The notes below the pieces were generated by a model, which was given only the letters and a program-made list of their open reading frames with translations, did no database searches and was not told the DNA's origin. The translations under genes and the position numbers were made by a program. DNA of 47,748 bases from Bacteroidota bacterium (GTDB lineage Bacteria > Bacteroidota > Ignavibacteria > Palsa-1295): positions 1 to 47,748 of the forward strand of contig JAJPIO010000010.1 in NCBI GenBank assembly GCA_021324735.1. The letters run 5' to 3'. Each line of letters starts with the position of its first letter. Within the stretch, counting starts at the first letter, position 1. This document shows, in pieces, positions 35,452 through 45,035 of the stretch.

Positions 35452-37470
35452 ATGGACATTTCCGTCATAATCGTTAGCTATAATGTCAAGGAATTCCTTC
35501 GCGGTGCAATAGCCAGTGTGAGGCGTTCTTTTGATGTTGGCAATCTCACTGGAGAGATCCTCGTCGTCGATAATGACTCGTCTGATGGCAGTGCTGAAAT
35601 GGTCGCTGCGGAATTTCCAGATGTCCGATTATTTGCTCTGAACGAGAATCTCGGTTTTGGTCGTGCTAACAATTTAGCATTGCGCGAGGCAAAAGGAGAT
35701 TACTTGTTGCTGCTTAATCCCGATACGATCGTTGCGGAGGATACGCTTCGAACGATGGTGGATTTCATGCGAGATCATCCAGATGCGGGCTTGGCAGGTT
35801 GTAAGCTACTAAATGGTGACGGTACATTCCAGCGACCGTGTCGTCGCGGTTTTCCTACCCCCTGGGCGAGCTTCACCAAACTCTTTGGCTTAGCCGCTCT
35901 CTTTCCGAATTCAAAACTTTTCGCCCGCTATCATTTAACATATTTGTCGATTGACGCCACTTATGAGGTCGATGCACTTTCGGGTGCGTTTATGATGCTA
36001 TCCCGAAAGGCATGGGAGAGTACACGTGGTTTCGACGAAGCCTTTTTTATGTATGGCGAGGATCTGGATCTGTGCTATCGTATAAAGGAGGCCGGATTAA
36101 AAGTCTATTATGTCCACTCGACGGCTACGGTGCACTTCCAAGGTGAATCTACGCGACGAAGCACAATCAATGAAGTAGCGGTCTTTTATGATGCCATGCA
36201 CGTCTTTGTGAAGAAGCATTATCGTGCATCAATCATCTTTAGCTTGCTGCTCCGGTTAGGAATTTTCTTGCGAGGAAAGCTCGCCGTAGTTCGAAAATAC
36301 CGGAGCTCGTTTGCACTTGCTGCGCTGGATTACCTTATGCTTGTTTTCAGCGTTCTTATTGGCTCATTCATATTGCTTGGTAGTTGGATGGGATTACCTG
36401 AAAAAGATTATCCGTCCGCCCTGATTTTCCCGCCGCTTGTTTCCTGTATTCTGCTCTATCTGCTCAAAGCCTATCATTCAAGCAGCCGCTGGAGTGTCCG
36501 GCCAGTGTTGATAGCCATTCCTGCTATGCTTGTCGGGCTTTCCTCCCTTACGTACTTCTTCAAAGAATTTACGGCGAGCCGTCAATTCGTCGTGGTGGTT
36601 ACCGTCATTGCGGGATTTCTGCTTTTAGCAGATAGACTCTTTCTGAGAATATTACGCCGCTCGTTCGGTATCGGCTCATCAGCTTCTCCTTTTCTTCGAC
36701 CTACACTTATTGTGGGCACCGATAAGGAAGCGGTTCGCATTGCAACATTGCTAAAACGGATGGAATTTTTACGCCGCTATCAGGTCGTCGGTTTTATCGA
36801 TAATACTTTGGAGCGGGTTGGACTGCATTTATCGCCAGGTATTCCGATCCTGGGTGACGTTCGGACGATTGCCAAAGTAGCTCGAGACAGGAAAATCTCT
36901 GAAATAATATTCGCTAATTCATCTTTAGCGTATATCGACGTTCTTGGAATCATGCAACGAACGTCCGAAAGCCTGCCCATCCGTGTTAATTTTTCGATGG
37001 TGCCAGTTGCATCGGATATTTTGATCGGCCGTGAAAAGATCGAGTTACTTACCGATGATTCCGGTGATTCATTGGCTTTGGTTTCCGTAGAGAATAATCT
37101 GGGCCGTTTATCTCATCGTTTTTCAAAGAGAGTGTTCGATCTGGCGGTCAGCAGTGCAATGCTACCATTTGTTGCTCTCGCAGCCGCAATAATGCCGAGC
37201 AATGAACGAGTCACGCAATTAAGGCTATGGGGAAGTGTGTTTCGAGGTGAGCGGACCTTGGTGGGTGTCGAAGATGCTCGTGAACGTGAAGTTTATTACG
37301 CAAAAGAAGGGTTTACAAGCCTTGCGGCTGTTACCGCCGGCAGTGAGTGGCGTGATGAAGATATCCGCCAATTCGACCGCTACTATGCTCGCAACCATAG
37401 TTTAGGGATGGACTGCGAAATTTTATTGAAAGCCGTGTTTGTCCGTCGGAATGCCAAACGCGGACACTAA
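35452..37470 (+). CDS. GT2 glycosyltransferase fused to degenerate glycosylphosphotransferase
   Basis: The protein has 672 residues in two parts. Residues 1-~235 are a rhamnosyltransferase-like GT2 domain ([70 protein letters not shown]). Residues ~290-400 hold four membrane helices. Residues ~415-540 form a CoA-binding_3-like Rossmann segment ([16 protein letters not shown] ... YQVVGFID). Residues ~553-664 align with a sugar-transferase domain ([18 protein letters not shown], then [19 protein letters not shown], then [20 protein letters not shown]). Compared with the gene at 32078, the KFRSM and LDEVPQ catalytic region is missing and VGPRPE is replaced by VGVEDA. The C-terminal part is therefore probably inactive as a transferase and may anchor or scaffold the GT2 domain. 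It is the last gene of the polysaccharide locus. Confidence 0.85.
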   Translation: MDISVIIVSYNVKEFLRGAIASVRRSFDVGNLTGEILVVDNDSSDGSAEMVAAEFPDVRLFALNENLGFGRANNLALREAKGDYLLLLNPDTIVAEDTLRTMVDFMRDHPDAGLAGCKLLNGDGTFQRPCRRGFPTPWASFTKLFGLAALFPNSKLFARYHLTYLSIDATYEVDALSGAFMMLSRKAWESTRGFDEAFFMYGEDLDLCYRIKEAGLKVYYVHSTATVHFQGESTRRSTINEVAVFYDAMHVFVKKHYRASIIFSLLLRLGIFLRGKLAVVRKYRSSFALAALDYLMLVFSVLIGSFILLGSWMGLPEKDYPSALIFPPLVSCILLYLLKAYHSSSRWSVRPVLIAIPAMLVGLSSLTYFFKEFTASRQFVVVVTVIAGFLLLADRLFLRILRRSFGIGSSASPFLRPTLIVGTDKEAVRIATLLKRMEFLRRYQVVGFIDNTLERVGLHLSPGIPILGDVRTIAKVARDRKISEIIFANSSLAYIDVLGIMQRTSESLPIRVNFSMVPVASDILIGREKIELLTDDSGDSLALVSVENNLGRLSHRFSKRVFDLAVSSAMLPFVALAAAIMPSNERVTQLRLWGSVFRGERTLVGVEDAREREVYYAKEGFTSLAAVTAGSEWRDEDIRQFDRYYARNHSLGMDCEILLKAVFVRRNAKRGH

Positions 37471-37481
37471 TAACTTCTGGA

Positions 37482-38504
37482 ATGGCAAAAACCGTATTAG
37501 ATTTTGAAAAGCCACTCGAAGACCTCGAAAATAAATACGAGGAAATGCGGCAGCTCTCAGAGACCGTTAACTTGACGAGTGAGTTGGCGGCTTTAAGGAC
37601 GCAAATTGAAGAGCTTCGCCAAGAGATATATCAGAATTTAACCCGTTGGCAGCGCGTACAATTGGCCCGTCATCCGGAGCGGCCATATTCTCTCGATTAT
37701 ATACAGGCTCTTTCTCCGGATTTTATCGAACTTCATGGAGATCGTTCGGTTCGAGACGATCCGGCGATCGTTGGTGGTTTTGGTACACTCGAAGGTATTG
37801 GCAGCGTCATGTGGATCGGCCATCAAAAAGGTCGTGATACGAAACAAAATGTTTATCGGAATTTCGGAATGCCGAATCCGGAAGGGTATCGCAAAGCGTT
37901 GCGGTTGATGAAGCTAGCAGAAAAATTTCGTAAACCGGTCGTTACACTTCTCGATACACCTGGCGCTTTCCCGGGTATTGAAGCTGAAGAGCGCGGACAA
38001 GCAGAAGCGATCGCACGCAATTTGTTTGAGATGGCGAGGCTGGAAGTGCCGATCGTGGTTGTTATTATTGGCGAGGGCGCTTCGGGCGGCGCCCTTGGTA
38101 TAGGTGTTGGCGACCGGATCCTAATGTTGGAAAATGCCTGGTATAGCGTTATTTCACCGGAAAGTTGTTCTTCCATTTTATGGCGTAGCTGGAATTTTAA
38201 GGAACAGGCGGCCGAGGCGCTAAAACTTACAGCAACAGACTTGCTTTCGGTCGGTATTATCGATCGCATTATTCCTGAGCCACTTGGCGGTGCTCATCGC
38301 TCACCAGACGTTATGCTCAATACTCTTCGAGAAATATTGGTCGAAGAGTTAAAGTCGTTACTCGAAGTCTCAAAATTTGAGACAACGACGGCACTTGCTA
38401 GGCGCTCTGAAAAATTTTCACGTATGGGAATGTGGAGCGAGAACTCGGATAATCTTCAAGCGCAATTTATAGACGACGTGGCGGTCGTGCAAGCTGCCAA
38501 ATAA
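37482..38504 (+). CDS. accA: Acetyl-CoA carboxylase carboxyltransferase subunit alpha
   Basis: The protein has 340 residues, slightly above the usual ~320. An N-terminal helical segment ([17 protein letters not shown]) is followed by [32 protein letters not shown] and [69 protein letters not shown] and [13 protein letters not shown] come next; these are the hallmark motifs. It transfers the carboxyl group from carboxybiotin to acetyl-CoA together with AccD, committing carbon to fatty acid synthesis. accD is not in the window. It is 11 bases after the last polysaccharide gene and begins the housekeeping group. Confidence 0.97.
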   Translation: MAKTVLDFEKPLEDLENKYEEMRQLSETVNLTSELAALRTQIEELRQEIYQNLTRWQRVQLARHPERPYSLDYIQALSPDFIELHGDRSVRDDPAIVGGFGTLEGIGSVMWIGHQKGRDTKQNVYRNFGMPNPEGYRKALRLMKLAEKFRKPVVTLLDTPGAFPGIEAEERGQAEAIARNLFEMARLEVPIVVVIIGEGASGGALGIGVGDRILMLENAWYSVISPESCSSILWRSWNFKEQAAEALKLTATDLLSVGIIDRIIPEPLGGAHRSPDVMLNTLREILVEELKSLLEVSKFETTTALARRSEKFSRMGMWSENSDNLQAQFIDDVAVVQAAK

Positions 38505-38516
38505 CGGGCCGAAGAC

Positions 38517-39068
38517 ATGCCGGTCTTTACAACTCTTCTTCTCATCTTTGTCGCATTAGCACTGCTTCCCTTGACGCTCCGTTCAAGAGAAGCAAAACGC
38601 GAAAAGCGCCGGGCGTCACAGTTAGAGGATAAATTTCGGCTGGCTGCAATGGCCTGTGAAGTGGCATTCCGAGATTCATTCAATGTCGAACTCGATCATA
38701 CTCGGCAAAGCATCGCGATACTTGACAGTAAGGTGACCTCCGAATGGCTACAAGGAACCAATAGTGAGAGCCAAAGTGGGGCTTCGAAAGAAAGTGTTTT
38801 TTTGCTGGCGGCTTACATTGGAGATGTATTGGCCCGGGATCTTAATGCTGAATGGCGTCGCAAAAATGAACAGTATATTCTTATGTTTCCCTCTACCACC
38901 TTTGAAGCACTGCCGTTCGAACTCGTTCAGAAGAAACTCGTTTCTCCAGCACACGTAGATTTAACTGTAGAAGTCAACGCGATCTATGAGGCTGTGAGCC
39001 CCTCGCCGAAGCCGCAACCCCCTGAAGTGCCAACATCCAGTTTTTCAGATGAGCCAATTTCACCATAA
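38517..39068 (+). CDS. Small membrane-anchored hypothetical protein
   Basis: The protein has 183 residues and is not recognised. One N-terminal membrane helix (LLLIFVALALLPLTL) is followed by a strongly basic stretch (SREAKREKRRASQLEDKF). An alpha/beta-like soluble part follows, ending in a Pro-rich tail (PSPKPQPPEVPTSSF). The topology suggests a membrane-tethered cytoplasmic or periplasmic protein. The last 20 bases overlap the thioesterase start (39049), and it lies 12 bases after accA, so it is probably co-transcribed with both. Confidence 0.75.
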   Translation: MPVFTTLLLIFVALALLPLTLRSREAKREKRRASQLEDKFRLAAMACEVAFRDSFNVELDHTRQSIAILDSKVTSEWLQGTNSESQSGASKESVFLLAAYIGDVLARDLNAEWRRKNEQYILMFPSTTFEALPFELVQKKLVSPAHVDLTVEVNAIYEAVSPSPKPQPPEVPTSSFSDEPISP

Positions 39069-39504
39069 GACGTATATCGAGCATGTTTCTCGCATGAGAG
39101 TCCGGTATGCTGATACGGACAAGATGGGTATTGTTTATTATGGTAAATACTTCGAGTATTTCGAGGTTGCACGAACGGAGCTATTGCGTGCTTGTGGACT
39201 TCCGTATCGAACCATCGAAGCGGCCGGATATGGACTTCCGGTATCGGAGGCAAGCGCTCGTTATTACCGTGGGGCCAAGTATGACGACGAGCTTTTTATC
39301 ACTGCAAGAATTCCTTCTGTTGCAGGACCACGTCTGGACATAGAATATGAGGTCCGAATCAATGGTGAAGAAGAGATTATAGCGGAAGGAAAAACAACGC
39401 TCGTTTTTGTTTCGAACGAAACTGGTAAGGCTACGCGGCCACCTCAGATATATAAAGAAGCGCTGGAGCGATATCACGAGCATTCAATGGAACACGCAAA
39501 GTAA
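39049..39504 (+). CDS. YbgC/4HBT-family acyl-CoA thioesterase
   Basis: The protein has 151 residues and a single hot-dog domain. The signature RVRYADTDKMGIVYYGKYF carries the catalytic Asp, and FEYFEVARTELLRACGL supplies the active-site helix. YYRGAKYDDELFI and LVFVSNETGKATRPP are further family segments. These enzymes hydrolyse short or aromatic acyl-CoA thioesters in the cytoplasm; the substrate is unknown. The start overlaps the upstream gene by 20 bases, and nadC begins at the next base after its stop. Confidence 0.9.
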   Translation: MSQFHHKTYIEHVSRMRVRYADTDKMGIVYYGKYFEYFEVARTELLRACGLPYRTIEAAGYGLPVSEASARYYRGAKYDDELFITARIPSVAGPRLDIEYEVRINGEEEIIAEGKTTLVFVSNETGKATRPPQIYKEALERYHEHSMEHAK

Positions 39505-40392
39505 ATGGAGCGACTCACCGACATCGAACGCCAAAGGATTCGTATTGCCCTCGTTGAAGATGGGGCAAGGGATGATGTTACCACTCAGGCAACGGTAGAT
39601 GAAGAACGCGAAGGGACAGGGACTCTTATCGCAAAAGCAGATGGTATTGTTGCCGGTCTGGATGTATTTCGGTATTCCTTTTTGCTTTATGAGGTTCAGC
39701 AGGGGATCGTCTCAACGGTCTTCGAATTCAAGGAACGAGTGCATGATGGTGATAGAGTAAAGTACGGAGATCATCTTGCAACGGTGCGCGCCCAATTACG
39801 CACATTATTAGCGGGAGAGCGGGTTGCCCTCAATTTTCTTCAGAGAATGTCGGGTATTGCCACGCTAACGAATCAATTCGTAAAAGCCGTAGAAGGGACG
39901 GGTGCCACAATCCTGGATACTCGCAAGACAGCACCATTGCTTCGTCCCTTTGATCGGTATGCGGTTCGAGCCGGCGGTGGTACGAATCATCGTTATTCTC
40001 TTAGCGATATGATCCTCGTTAAGGATAATCATATTGCCGTAAATGATGGCGATATACAGAGGGTAATTGGAAGGATACGAGAGTATTTTTCTCAACCGAA
40101 TATAAAGCGCCTGCCGGTGGAGATCGAAGTAACTTCGGTCGGGCAATTGGAGGATGTGCTTCGTTATGGCTCCGGGGTTGTTACCCGTATACTGTTTGAT
40201 AATTTTGATATAAAACTACTTAAGGAAGCGGTCTCTCTCAATCATGGCATCTATGAAACAGAAGCTTCGGGCGGTGTTACAATAGACACCGTTCGCCAAG
40301 TGGCGGAAACAGGAGTAAACTTTATATCGGTTGGAGCGCTTACGCATTCGGTCCGAGCGCTCGATATTTCGCTCGAGATCGTACCGCTATAA
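39505..40392 (+). CDS. nadC: Nicotinate-nucleotide pyrophosphorylase (carboxylating)
   Basis: The protein has 295 residues, near the usual length. The N-terminal domain has EDGARDDVTTQATVDEE. LRTLLAGERVALNFLQRMSG and the active-site run DTRKTAPLLRPFDRYAVRAGG, GGGTNHRYSLSDMILVKDNH and PVEIEVTSVGQLEDVL follow, with a late GGVTIDTVRQVAETGVNF. It converts quinolinate and PRPP to nicotinate mononucleotide in de novo NAD synthesis. nadA and nadB are not in this window. It abuts the thioesterase stop, suggesting one transcript. Confidence 0.96.
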   Translation: MERLTDIERQRIRIALVEDGARDDVTTQATVDEEREGTGTLIAKADGIVAGLDVFRYSFLLYEVQQGIVSTVFEFKERVHDGDRVKYGDHLATVRAQLRTLLAGERVALNFLQRMSGIATLTNQFVKAVEGTGATILDTRKTAPLLRPFDRYAVRAGGGTNHRYSLSDMILVKDNHIAVNDGDIQRVIGRIREYFSQPNIKRLPVEIEVTSVGQLEDVLRYGSGVVTRILFDNFDIKLLKEAVSLNHGIYETEASGGVTIDTVRQVAETGVNFISVGALTHSVRALDISLEIVPL

Positions 40393-40421
40393 CGTAGTCG
40401 GGTATGATTCGCTGATCGTTG

Positions 40422-40442
40422 TTTTTTGACATCGTCAAAAAA
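40422..40442 (+). promoter_or_regulatory. Inverted repeat upstream of TonB receptor ribosome site
   Basis: TTTTTTGAC (40422-40430) and GTCAAAAAA (40434-40442) form a perfect 9-bp inverted repeat with loop ATC. The right arm runs directly into the AAAGGAG ribosome-binding sequence (40441-40447) of the TonB-receptor gene. It could be an operator or an mRNA hairpin affecting translation. Confidence 0.45.
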
Positions 40443-40452
40443 AGGAGTTTGC

Positions 40453-42957
40453 ATGCTGAATCGTGTTAGAATACTTTTTTTCTCACTCTTTATTGTCGTT
40501 CTATATAACCCAGCGCGTGCTCAGCAGTCGGTCGGAACGATCGAAGGGCATATAGGTGGTGTATTTGGCGAAGAAGCAGAAGCCCTTAGGGTTGTAGTCG
40601 AGGAAGTTACAACAGAAGCAGTGATCGAAGCAGCGGAAGTTGACAGCTCTGGCAATTTCGCAGTTCGCAACCTTCCTTTTGCTACCTATGATCTCTATCT
40701 GAGCCTGCAGTCTCATTCAGCGTTTATTCGTCGGGTAGTTGTTCGTTCTGCCGTTCCAGTTTCCGTTGAGATCGATTCTGTTCCAAGCTTCCAGAATGCC
40801 GAGGTAACGATTACGGACACTCATCTCGAACCAACTCAACCGACCGTTCATACTCTGTTCACAGGTCCCGTGATTCAATCACTTCCCGTTTCCAATCCTG
40901 CCAAAGGGATAGAGGCTGTGCTGCTTAATAGCCCCGGTATTGTACCCGATGAGGATGGGCGTTTGCACATGCGCGGCGAGGATGCTATGTTGCAATACGT
41001 GATCGATGGTATTCCAATAACAAGTAACCAGACGCGTATTTATGCTCCGCTTTTCGATGCTAATTTGATCGAATCAGCAGATCTTTTGCGTGGTAGCCTC
41101 GATCCTGAATATGGTGTTGCTACGAGCGGCGTTCTTAATATAACAACTCGCTCTGGGTTCGATGCTACTAACTTCGCACATGCCTTTTATAGTCTGGGGA
41201 CGTTTAACAACGGTAGTGAGGGGGCTGACTTTGGTGGGCACATCGGGCAGTCCTTCGCGTATTTCGGTGCTTACGGTGACTTCCATTCCGATCGCTATCT
41301 CGATCCAGTGAGCGGATTCGATCCTAACCATACGTATGGTAATGGTAATGATTATTTCGGTAAGATCAATATTATTGCAACTGATAAATTGGATATTACT
41401 GCTCTTGGATATTATGGAGCGACCCATTTCCAAATTCCAAATAAAGATACGAATGGTAAACAGGACCAGGTTCAGGACGTAAAGTCTTTAATATTTGGTG
41501 CTCGTGCCAATTATTCGGTCACGAAGTCTTCAGTGTTAAGTTTGTTGGGATATACGCGTCGTCAGACGGCTGATCTAACGAGCAATGGACTTGACCGTAT
41601 TACGAATCTAAACGATAGTTCACAATTGGCTACTGCTCTTTTAAGTGAGCGCTATTTTGTTGGTGCACATCGAAAAGATATCGAGAGCGGAGGACAGCTC
41701 GAATATTCGCTTCAGACCAAGTGGCTGGGAGATGCAGATGAGATCAAGGTTGGCGCCGGGGGTGAGGTATTCCCGCTGTCGGAATTTTTTACTTTCGCTG
41801 TAACAGACACGAACGTTTCAAGTGCCCATTTCCCAGGAGGCGATACCCGATTACAACCGTATGATCTTCGACGCGGTGGTGCGCCGTTTTTAGTTGATAC
41901 CAGTGCAACTGGTAAGCGATTTTCTGCCTATGCCCAAGATCATGTAACGAATGGCGATTGGACAGTTTCTGGTGGTCTCCGTTTCGATTATTACGATTTG
42001 CTCGATCAGGAGAGCGGCCTTTCGCCGAGGCTCAATGTGATCTATCGAGCGAGCGATCGTTTAATATTGCGCGCTTCCTACAATAGGATGTTTATCGAAG
42101 CGCCCATAGAGAACGCGCTGGTATCGAGTTCATCGCAAGCGGGACAATTAACAGGTACTGAGCAAAATGGCATTCCACAGATCGTACAAAGCGAGAAATC
42201 GCATGTGATGGAAATCGGCGCAGGATACCGGTTAAATAAGTACATCAATATAGACCTGACAGGTTATGGTAAGCTGATCGATGATTTCATTGTGAAGGTT
42301 GAACTTGGTAATTCTGGCGTCATCTTCCCGGCTAATATTAAGCAGGGAATTGTGGGTGGAGGCGATCTTGAGATATTGTTACGTGATTGGAATAATTTTT
42401 CAGGCCGCCTTGCGTTTTCAACGATCGTCTCGAAAGGCAAAGTCCCTTCAGATGGTACCACTCCATTTGCTGCCGGCTTGGTGCTTGGTGAGGAAGGAGA
42501 GAATTATAGCCATCCCTTCGGAGGAGAAGATCTCTTCAATACCGAGCATAACCAGTTGTTGACCGCATCCTTTAGTATTCGCTACGATCATCCAAGCGGT
42601 TTCTTCGGGGTTATTGGTGGACGCTTCGATAGCGGTCTTCCGTTTGACTTGCTTGCGCCTACACCGGATTCCGCCCGCGCCATTCTCTTACGGCGGGGAT
42701 ACTCGAATGATGTTATCAATATGCTTGACCTTAGCACAGACATGCCTGGCTCACCCGACCGCTCTGTTGCCCCTCATGCCACGTTCGATGCCTCACTCGG
42801 GTATAATCTGGCTGCCTTTGGACTACCCGTTAAACTTACCGGTTCGGTGATCAACATCTTTGACACGCAATACCTGATAAAATTTGAATCGACATTCGGA
42901 GGGACCCACTTTGGTACTCCTCGCATGTTCCTGCTTAAAGCTGAACTCGTTCCGTAA
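40453..42957 (+). CDS. TonB-dependent outer-membrane receptor
   Basis: The protein has 834 residues from ATG 40453, chosen over an in-frame ATG at 40426 because AAAGGAG lies six bases upstream and it begins a signal peptide (FFSLFIVVLYNPARAQ). A carboxypeptidase-regulatory-like domain (IEGHIGGVFGEEAEALRVVV ... GNFAVRNLPFATYDLYL) is at ~25-120. The plug domain follows (ALLNSPGIVPDEDG-type VLLNSPGIVPDEDGRLHMRG, VIDGIPITSNQTRI, GVATSGVLNITTRSG), then a ~600-residue beta-barrel with aromatic girdles. The C-terminal residues RMFLLKAELVP are barrel-like although they do not end in Phe. Ligand is unknown; no SusD-like partner is adjacent. The stop overlaps the next start (TAATG). Confidence 0.9.
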   Translation: MLNRVRILFFSLFIVVLYNPARAQQSVGTIEGHIGGVFGEEAEALRVVVEEVTTEAVIEAAEVDSSGNFAVRNLPFATYDLYLSLQSHSAFIRRVVVRSAVPVSVEIDSVPSFQNAEVTITDTHLEPTQPTVHTLFTGPVIQSLPVSNPAKGIEAVLLNSPGIVPDEDGRLHMRGEDAMLQYVIDGIPITSNQTRIYAPLFDANLIESADLLRGSLDPEYGVATSGVLNITTRSGFDATNFAHAFYSLGTFNNGSEGADFGGHIGQSFAYFGAYGDFHSDRYLDPVSGFDPNHTYGNGNDYFGKINIIATDKLDITALGYYGATHFQIPNKDTNGKQDQVQDVKSLIFGARANYSVTKSSVLSLLGYTRRQTADLTSNGLDRITNLNDSSQLATALLSERYFVGAHRKDIESGGQLEYSLQTKWLGDADEIKVGAGGEVFPLSEFFTFAVTDTNVSSAHFPGGDTRLQPYDLRRGGAPFLVDTSATGKRFSAYAQDHVTNGDWTVSGGLRFDYYDLLDQESGLSPRLNVIYRASDRLILRASYNRMFIEAPIENALVSSSSQAGQLTGTEQNGIPQIVQSEKSHVMEIGAGYRLNKYINIDLTGYGKLIDDFIVKVELGNSGVIFPANIKQGIVGGGDLEILLRDWNNFSGRLAFSTIVSKGKVPSDGTTPFAAGLVLGEEGENYSHPFGGEDLFNTEHNQLLTASFSIRYDHPSGFFGVIGGRFDSGLPFDLLAPTPDSARAILLRRGYSNDVINMLDLSTDMPGSPDRSVAPHATFDASLGYNLAAFGLPVKLTGSVINIFDTQYLIKFESTFGGTHFGTPRMFLLKAELVP

Positions 42958-43559
42958 TGGATAATCGAGAGCGATCGATCGTAGAGCTGTCGGTCTTTGC
43001 AGCTCTCCCTGAAAGTAAGGACCAGCTTCGCGAGGCGCTATTGGCGGCGAAGAAGAATGAAATCTCACGCGAAGAGATATATGAAAGCTTTCTTCAGCTT
43101 TACCTTTTTGCTGGTTTTCCGGCTGCCTTGGAGGCGATGAGAGCATTGCAGACCGCATGGCCGGCAGAAGGGAATGTCACGGTTCGAGAGCCAGTCAGCT
43201 ATCCCGATTTTTTAGATCGCGGGAATAAGCTTTTCGAGCGAATTTATGGAAAAAACGCTTCTCGAGTTCGTGATGGCATGATGAAATTGAGTCCCGAGTT
43301 AGGGCGATGGGCTATGACGGATGGATACAGCAAGACGCTTTCTCGTCCCGGCCTCGATGTTAAAACGCGAGAATTAGCGATCGTGGCAGTACTTACACAA
43401 TCAGGTTGGGAGCGGCAATTAGGCTCGCATATTTTTGGTGCTTTAAATGCGGGAGCAGGGGAGCATGAGGTTCGAGAGGCCATCGCTATTGGTGCTCAAG
43501 AGAACTCTACCCGTTTTGAAGCCAGCATTAGCCTTATGGATCGCCTTCAAAAGTCATAA
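42957..43559 (+). CDS. Carboxymuconolactone decarboxylase-like protein
   Basis: The protein has 200 residues and its ATG shares one base with the TonB-receptor stop. Two AhpD-like/CMD helical units are seen: residues ~15-65 (LREALLAAKKNEISREEIYE, LQLYLFAGFPAALEAM) and ~110-190 (ELGRWAMTDGYSKTLSRPGL, TRELAIVAVLTQSGWERQL, HIFGALNAGAGEHEVREAI). The CxxC thiol pair of AhpD peroxidase is absent, so it is more like the gamma-carboxymuconolactone decarboxylase group; the real substrate is unknown. Co-translation with the receptor suggests a linked role, which is inference only. Confidence 0.85.
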   Translation: MDNRERSIVELSVFAALPESKDQLREALLAAKKNEISREEIYESFLQLYLFAGFPAALEAMRALQTAWPAEGNVTVREPVSYPDFLDRGNKLFERIYGKNASRVRDGMMKLSPELGRWAMTDGYSKTLSRPGLDVKTRELAIVAVLTQSGWERQLGSHIFGALNAGAGEHEVREAIAIGAQENSTRFEASISLMDRLQKS

Positions 43560-43631
43560 AGCACGCAATTCTTGCCCTGCCGTAATTGTTAGTGGCGTGT
43601 TTTTGAGCGAATTCTACACCTGTTACTTTTG

Positions 43632-44552
43632 ATGAACATTTTCAATCAGGCCGTTTCCTGGGTCCTCCCGATAATACCCAAGTCCATCGTTAAAAAAGTA
43701 AGTGAGCGATACATAGCTGGTGCCACATTAGATGATGCCATGCGGACTGTCCGTTCGTTGAACGCGAAAGGAGCTATGGCTACGGTCGATGTACTGGGTG
43801 AATTTATCCATAATCTTAAACAGGCCTGCGATAATACCAAATACTGTTGCGAGGTCTTACGACGACAGAACAAGGAAGGGGTCAATGCAAATCTTTCCAT
43901 TAAGTTAACGTCACTCGGGCTTGCGATCGATATTGCCGAATGTGAGAAGAATGTTAGAGAAATACTTATTACCGCTCGCGAGAATGGAAACCGGTTCGTC
44001 CGAATGGATATGGAAAATTCTCCCTATACACAGCAGACGATCGATCTCTATCGCAAGCTAAGAAAAGAATTTAATAATGTCGGCTTAGTTTTGCAAGCCT
44101 ATTTGCGCCGCACGGAATCCGATATTGATATGCTTCTAAAGGAAGGCGCCGCCCTGCAAATTCGGACGAATATCCGGCTTTGCAAGGGTATTTACGTGGA
44201 GGCGGAAGAAATAGCATATAAAAATCGGGAAGAGATACAGCATAATTATATGCGGTGTCTCGAACGGCTCGTTTCCGGAGGTGCTTATGTGGGAATAGCA
44301 ACGCACGATGACGTGCTCATTGGGGAAGCAAAAAAACTTATTAGCAAACACAATCTCACAAACGATGCCTTTGAATTCCAAATGCTACTTGGCGTACGAG
44401 ATCAAGTGCGGGATCACTTGATCCGGGAGGGGTATCGCTTGCGGGTATATGTACCATTCGGGGAGGATTGGTATGGCTACTCCATCCGCAGGTTGAAGGA
44501 GAATCCTCAAATGGCGGGCTATATTACGAAGGCTCTGCTGACCGGGAAATAG
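43632..44552 (+). CDS. Proline dehydrogenase (monofunctional)
   Basis: The protein has 306 residues from ATG 43632; TTG 43629 just adds one Met codon. It is an FAD-binding (beta/alpha)8 enzyme. TVDVLGEFIHNL, NLSIKLTSLGLAID, RFVRMDMENSPYTQQTIDLY and VGLVLQAYLRRTESDIDML are family segments. IRLCKGIYVEAEEIAY, GIATHDDVLIGEA, FEFQMLLGVRDQVRDHL and RVYVPFGEDWYGYSIRRL are the classic PutA-type motifs, with the RR pair binding proline. It oxidises proline to pyrroline-5-carboxylate and passes electrons to quinones. No P5C dehydrogenase is fused or nearby, so that step must be elsewhere. It stands alone with 72 bases before it and 44 after. Confidence 0.95.
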   Translation: MNIFNQAVSWVLPIIPKSIVKKVSERYIAGATLDDAMRTVRSLNAKGAMATVDVLGEFIHNLKQACDNTKYCCEVLRRQNKEGVNANLSIKLTSLGLAIDIAECEKNVREILITARENGNRFVRMDMENSPYTQQTIDLYRKLRKEFNNVGLVLQAYLRRTESDIDMLLKEGAALQIRTNIRLCKGIYVEAEEIAYKNREEIQHNYMRCLERLVSGGAYVGIATHDDVLIGEAKKLISKHNLTNDAFEFQMLLGVRDQVRDHLIREGYRLRVYVPFGEDWYGYSIRRLKENPQMAGYITKALLTGK

Positions 44553-44564
44553 AAGGTTCTTGGG

Positions 44565-44592
44565 TTGTGTTTTGACGGCTTTAATAAATTTG
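44565..44592 (+). promoter_or_regulatory. Bacteroidota-type promoter, possibly leaderless
   Basis: TTG (44565-44567), a 17-base spacer and TAAATTTG (44585-44592), followed by CA, fit the TTTG/TAnnTTTG layout of Bacteroidota promoters. The ATG of the DUF2203 gene is only five bases beyond the box, so transcription would start at or next to the start codon. Confidence 0.45.
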
Positions 44593-44596
44593 CAGC

Positions 44597-44983
44597 ATGG
44601 AGTTCAAACATCTCTTTACTCTTGAGGAGGCGCAGTTAATGCTGCACGAAATTCGACCAAGATTGGAGCGTCTGGCCGATCTTAAACAAACATGCGATCA
44701 TAAAGGCTATGACGTTTACCGTCACCAATACTTTGGCGGCATGGGGCCTAACGGTCAGAAGGCGTTTCCGCTCGAGATGGAGGAGTTGGTTGAGATTCTC
44801 ACCGATTTTAATGACAAGGGGATAGAGGTAAAAGATCTCGATAAAGGGCTGATCGATTTTCCTTATCGTCGGGCGAATGGGGAGGTTGTCTATCTTTGCT
44901 ATCTTTTAGGTGAACCGGCTATCGTCGCCTGGCACCGGATAGACGATGGATTTCGCGGACGGCAGAGTTTGAGCATGCTTTAG
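44597..44983 (+). CDS. DUF2203-family protein
   Basis: The protein has 128 residues. Recognisable family features are the opening HLFTLEEAQLMLHEIRPRL, a helix-rich middle with LEMEELVEILTDFNDKGIEV, and the closing DLDKGLIDFPYRRANGEVVY, LCYLLGEPAIVAWHRID and GFRGRQSL. The function of DUF2203 proteins is not known. The compact size and lack of signal peptide suggest a cytoplasmic protein. No good Shine-Dalgarno is present, which agrees with a leaderless start just after the TAAATTTG box. Confidence 0.85.
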   Translation: MEFKHLFTLEEAQLMLHEIRPRLERLADLKQTCDHKGYDVYRHQYFGGMGPNGQKAFPLEMEELVEILTDFNDKGIEVKDLDKGLIDFPYRRANGEVVYLCYLLGEPAIVAWHRIDDGFRGRQSLSML

Positions 44984-45035
44984 GCTGTTGTCGTATTTTC
45001 GCTCTTGAACGTTGACCACATTCAGGAAACACAAT

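Noticed and set aside
42957-43559. AhpD-type peroxidase for the CMD-like gene
   Set aside because: The CxxC thiol motif needed for AhpD activity is absent.
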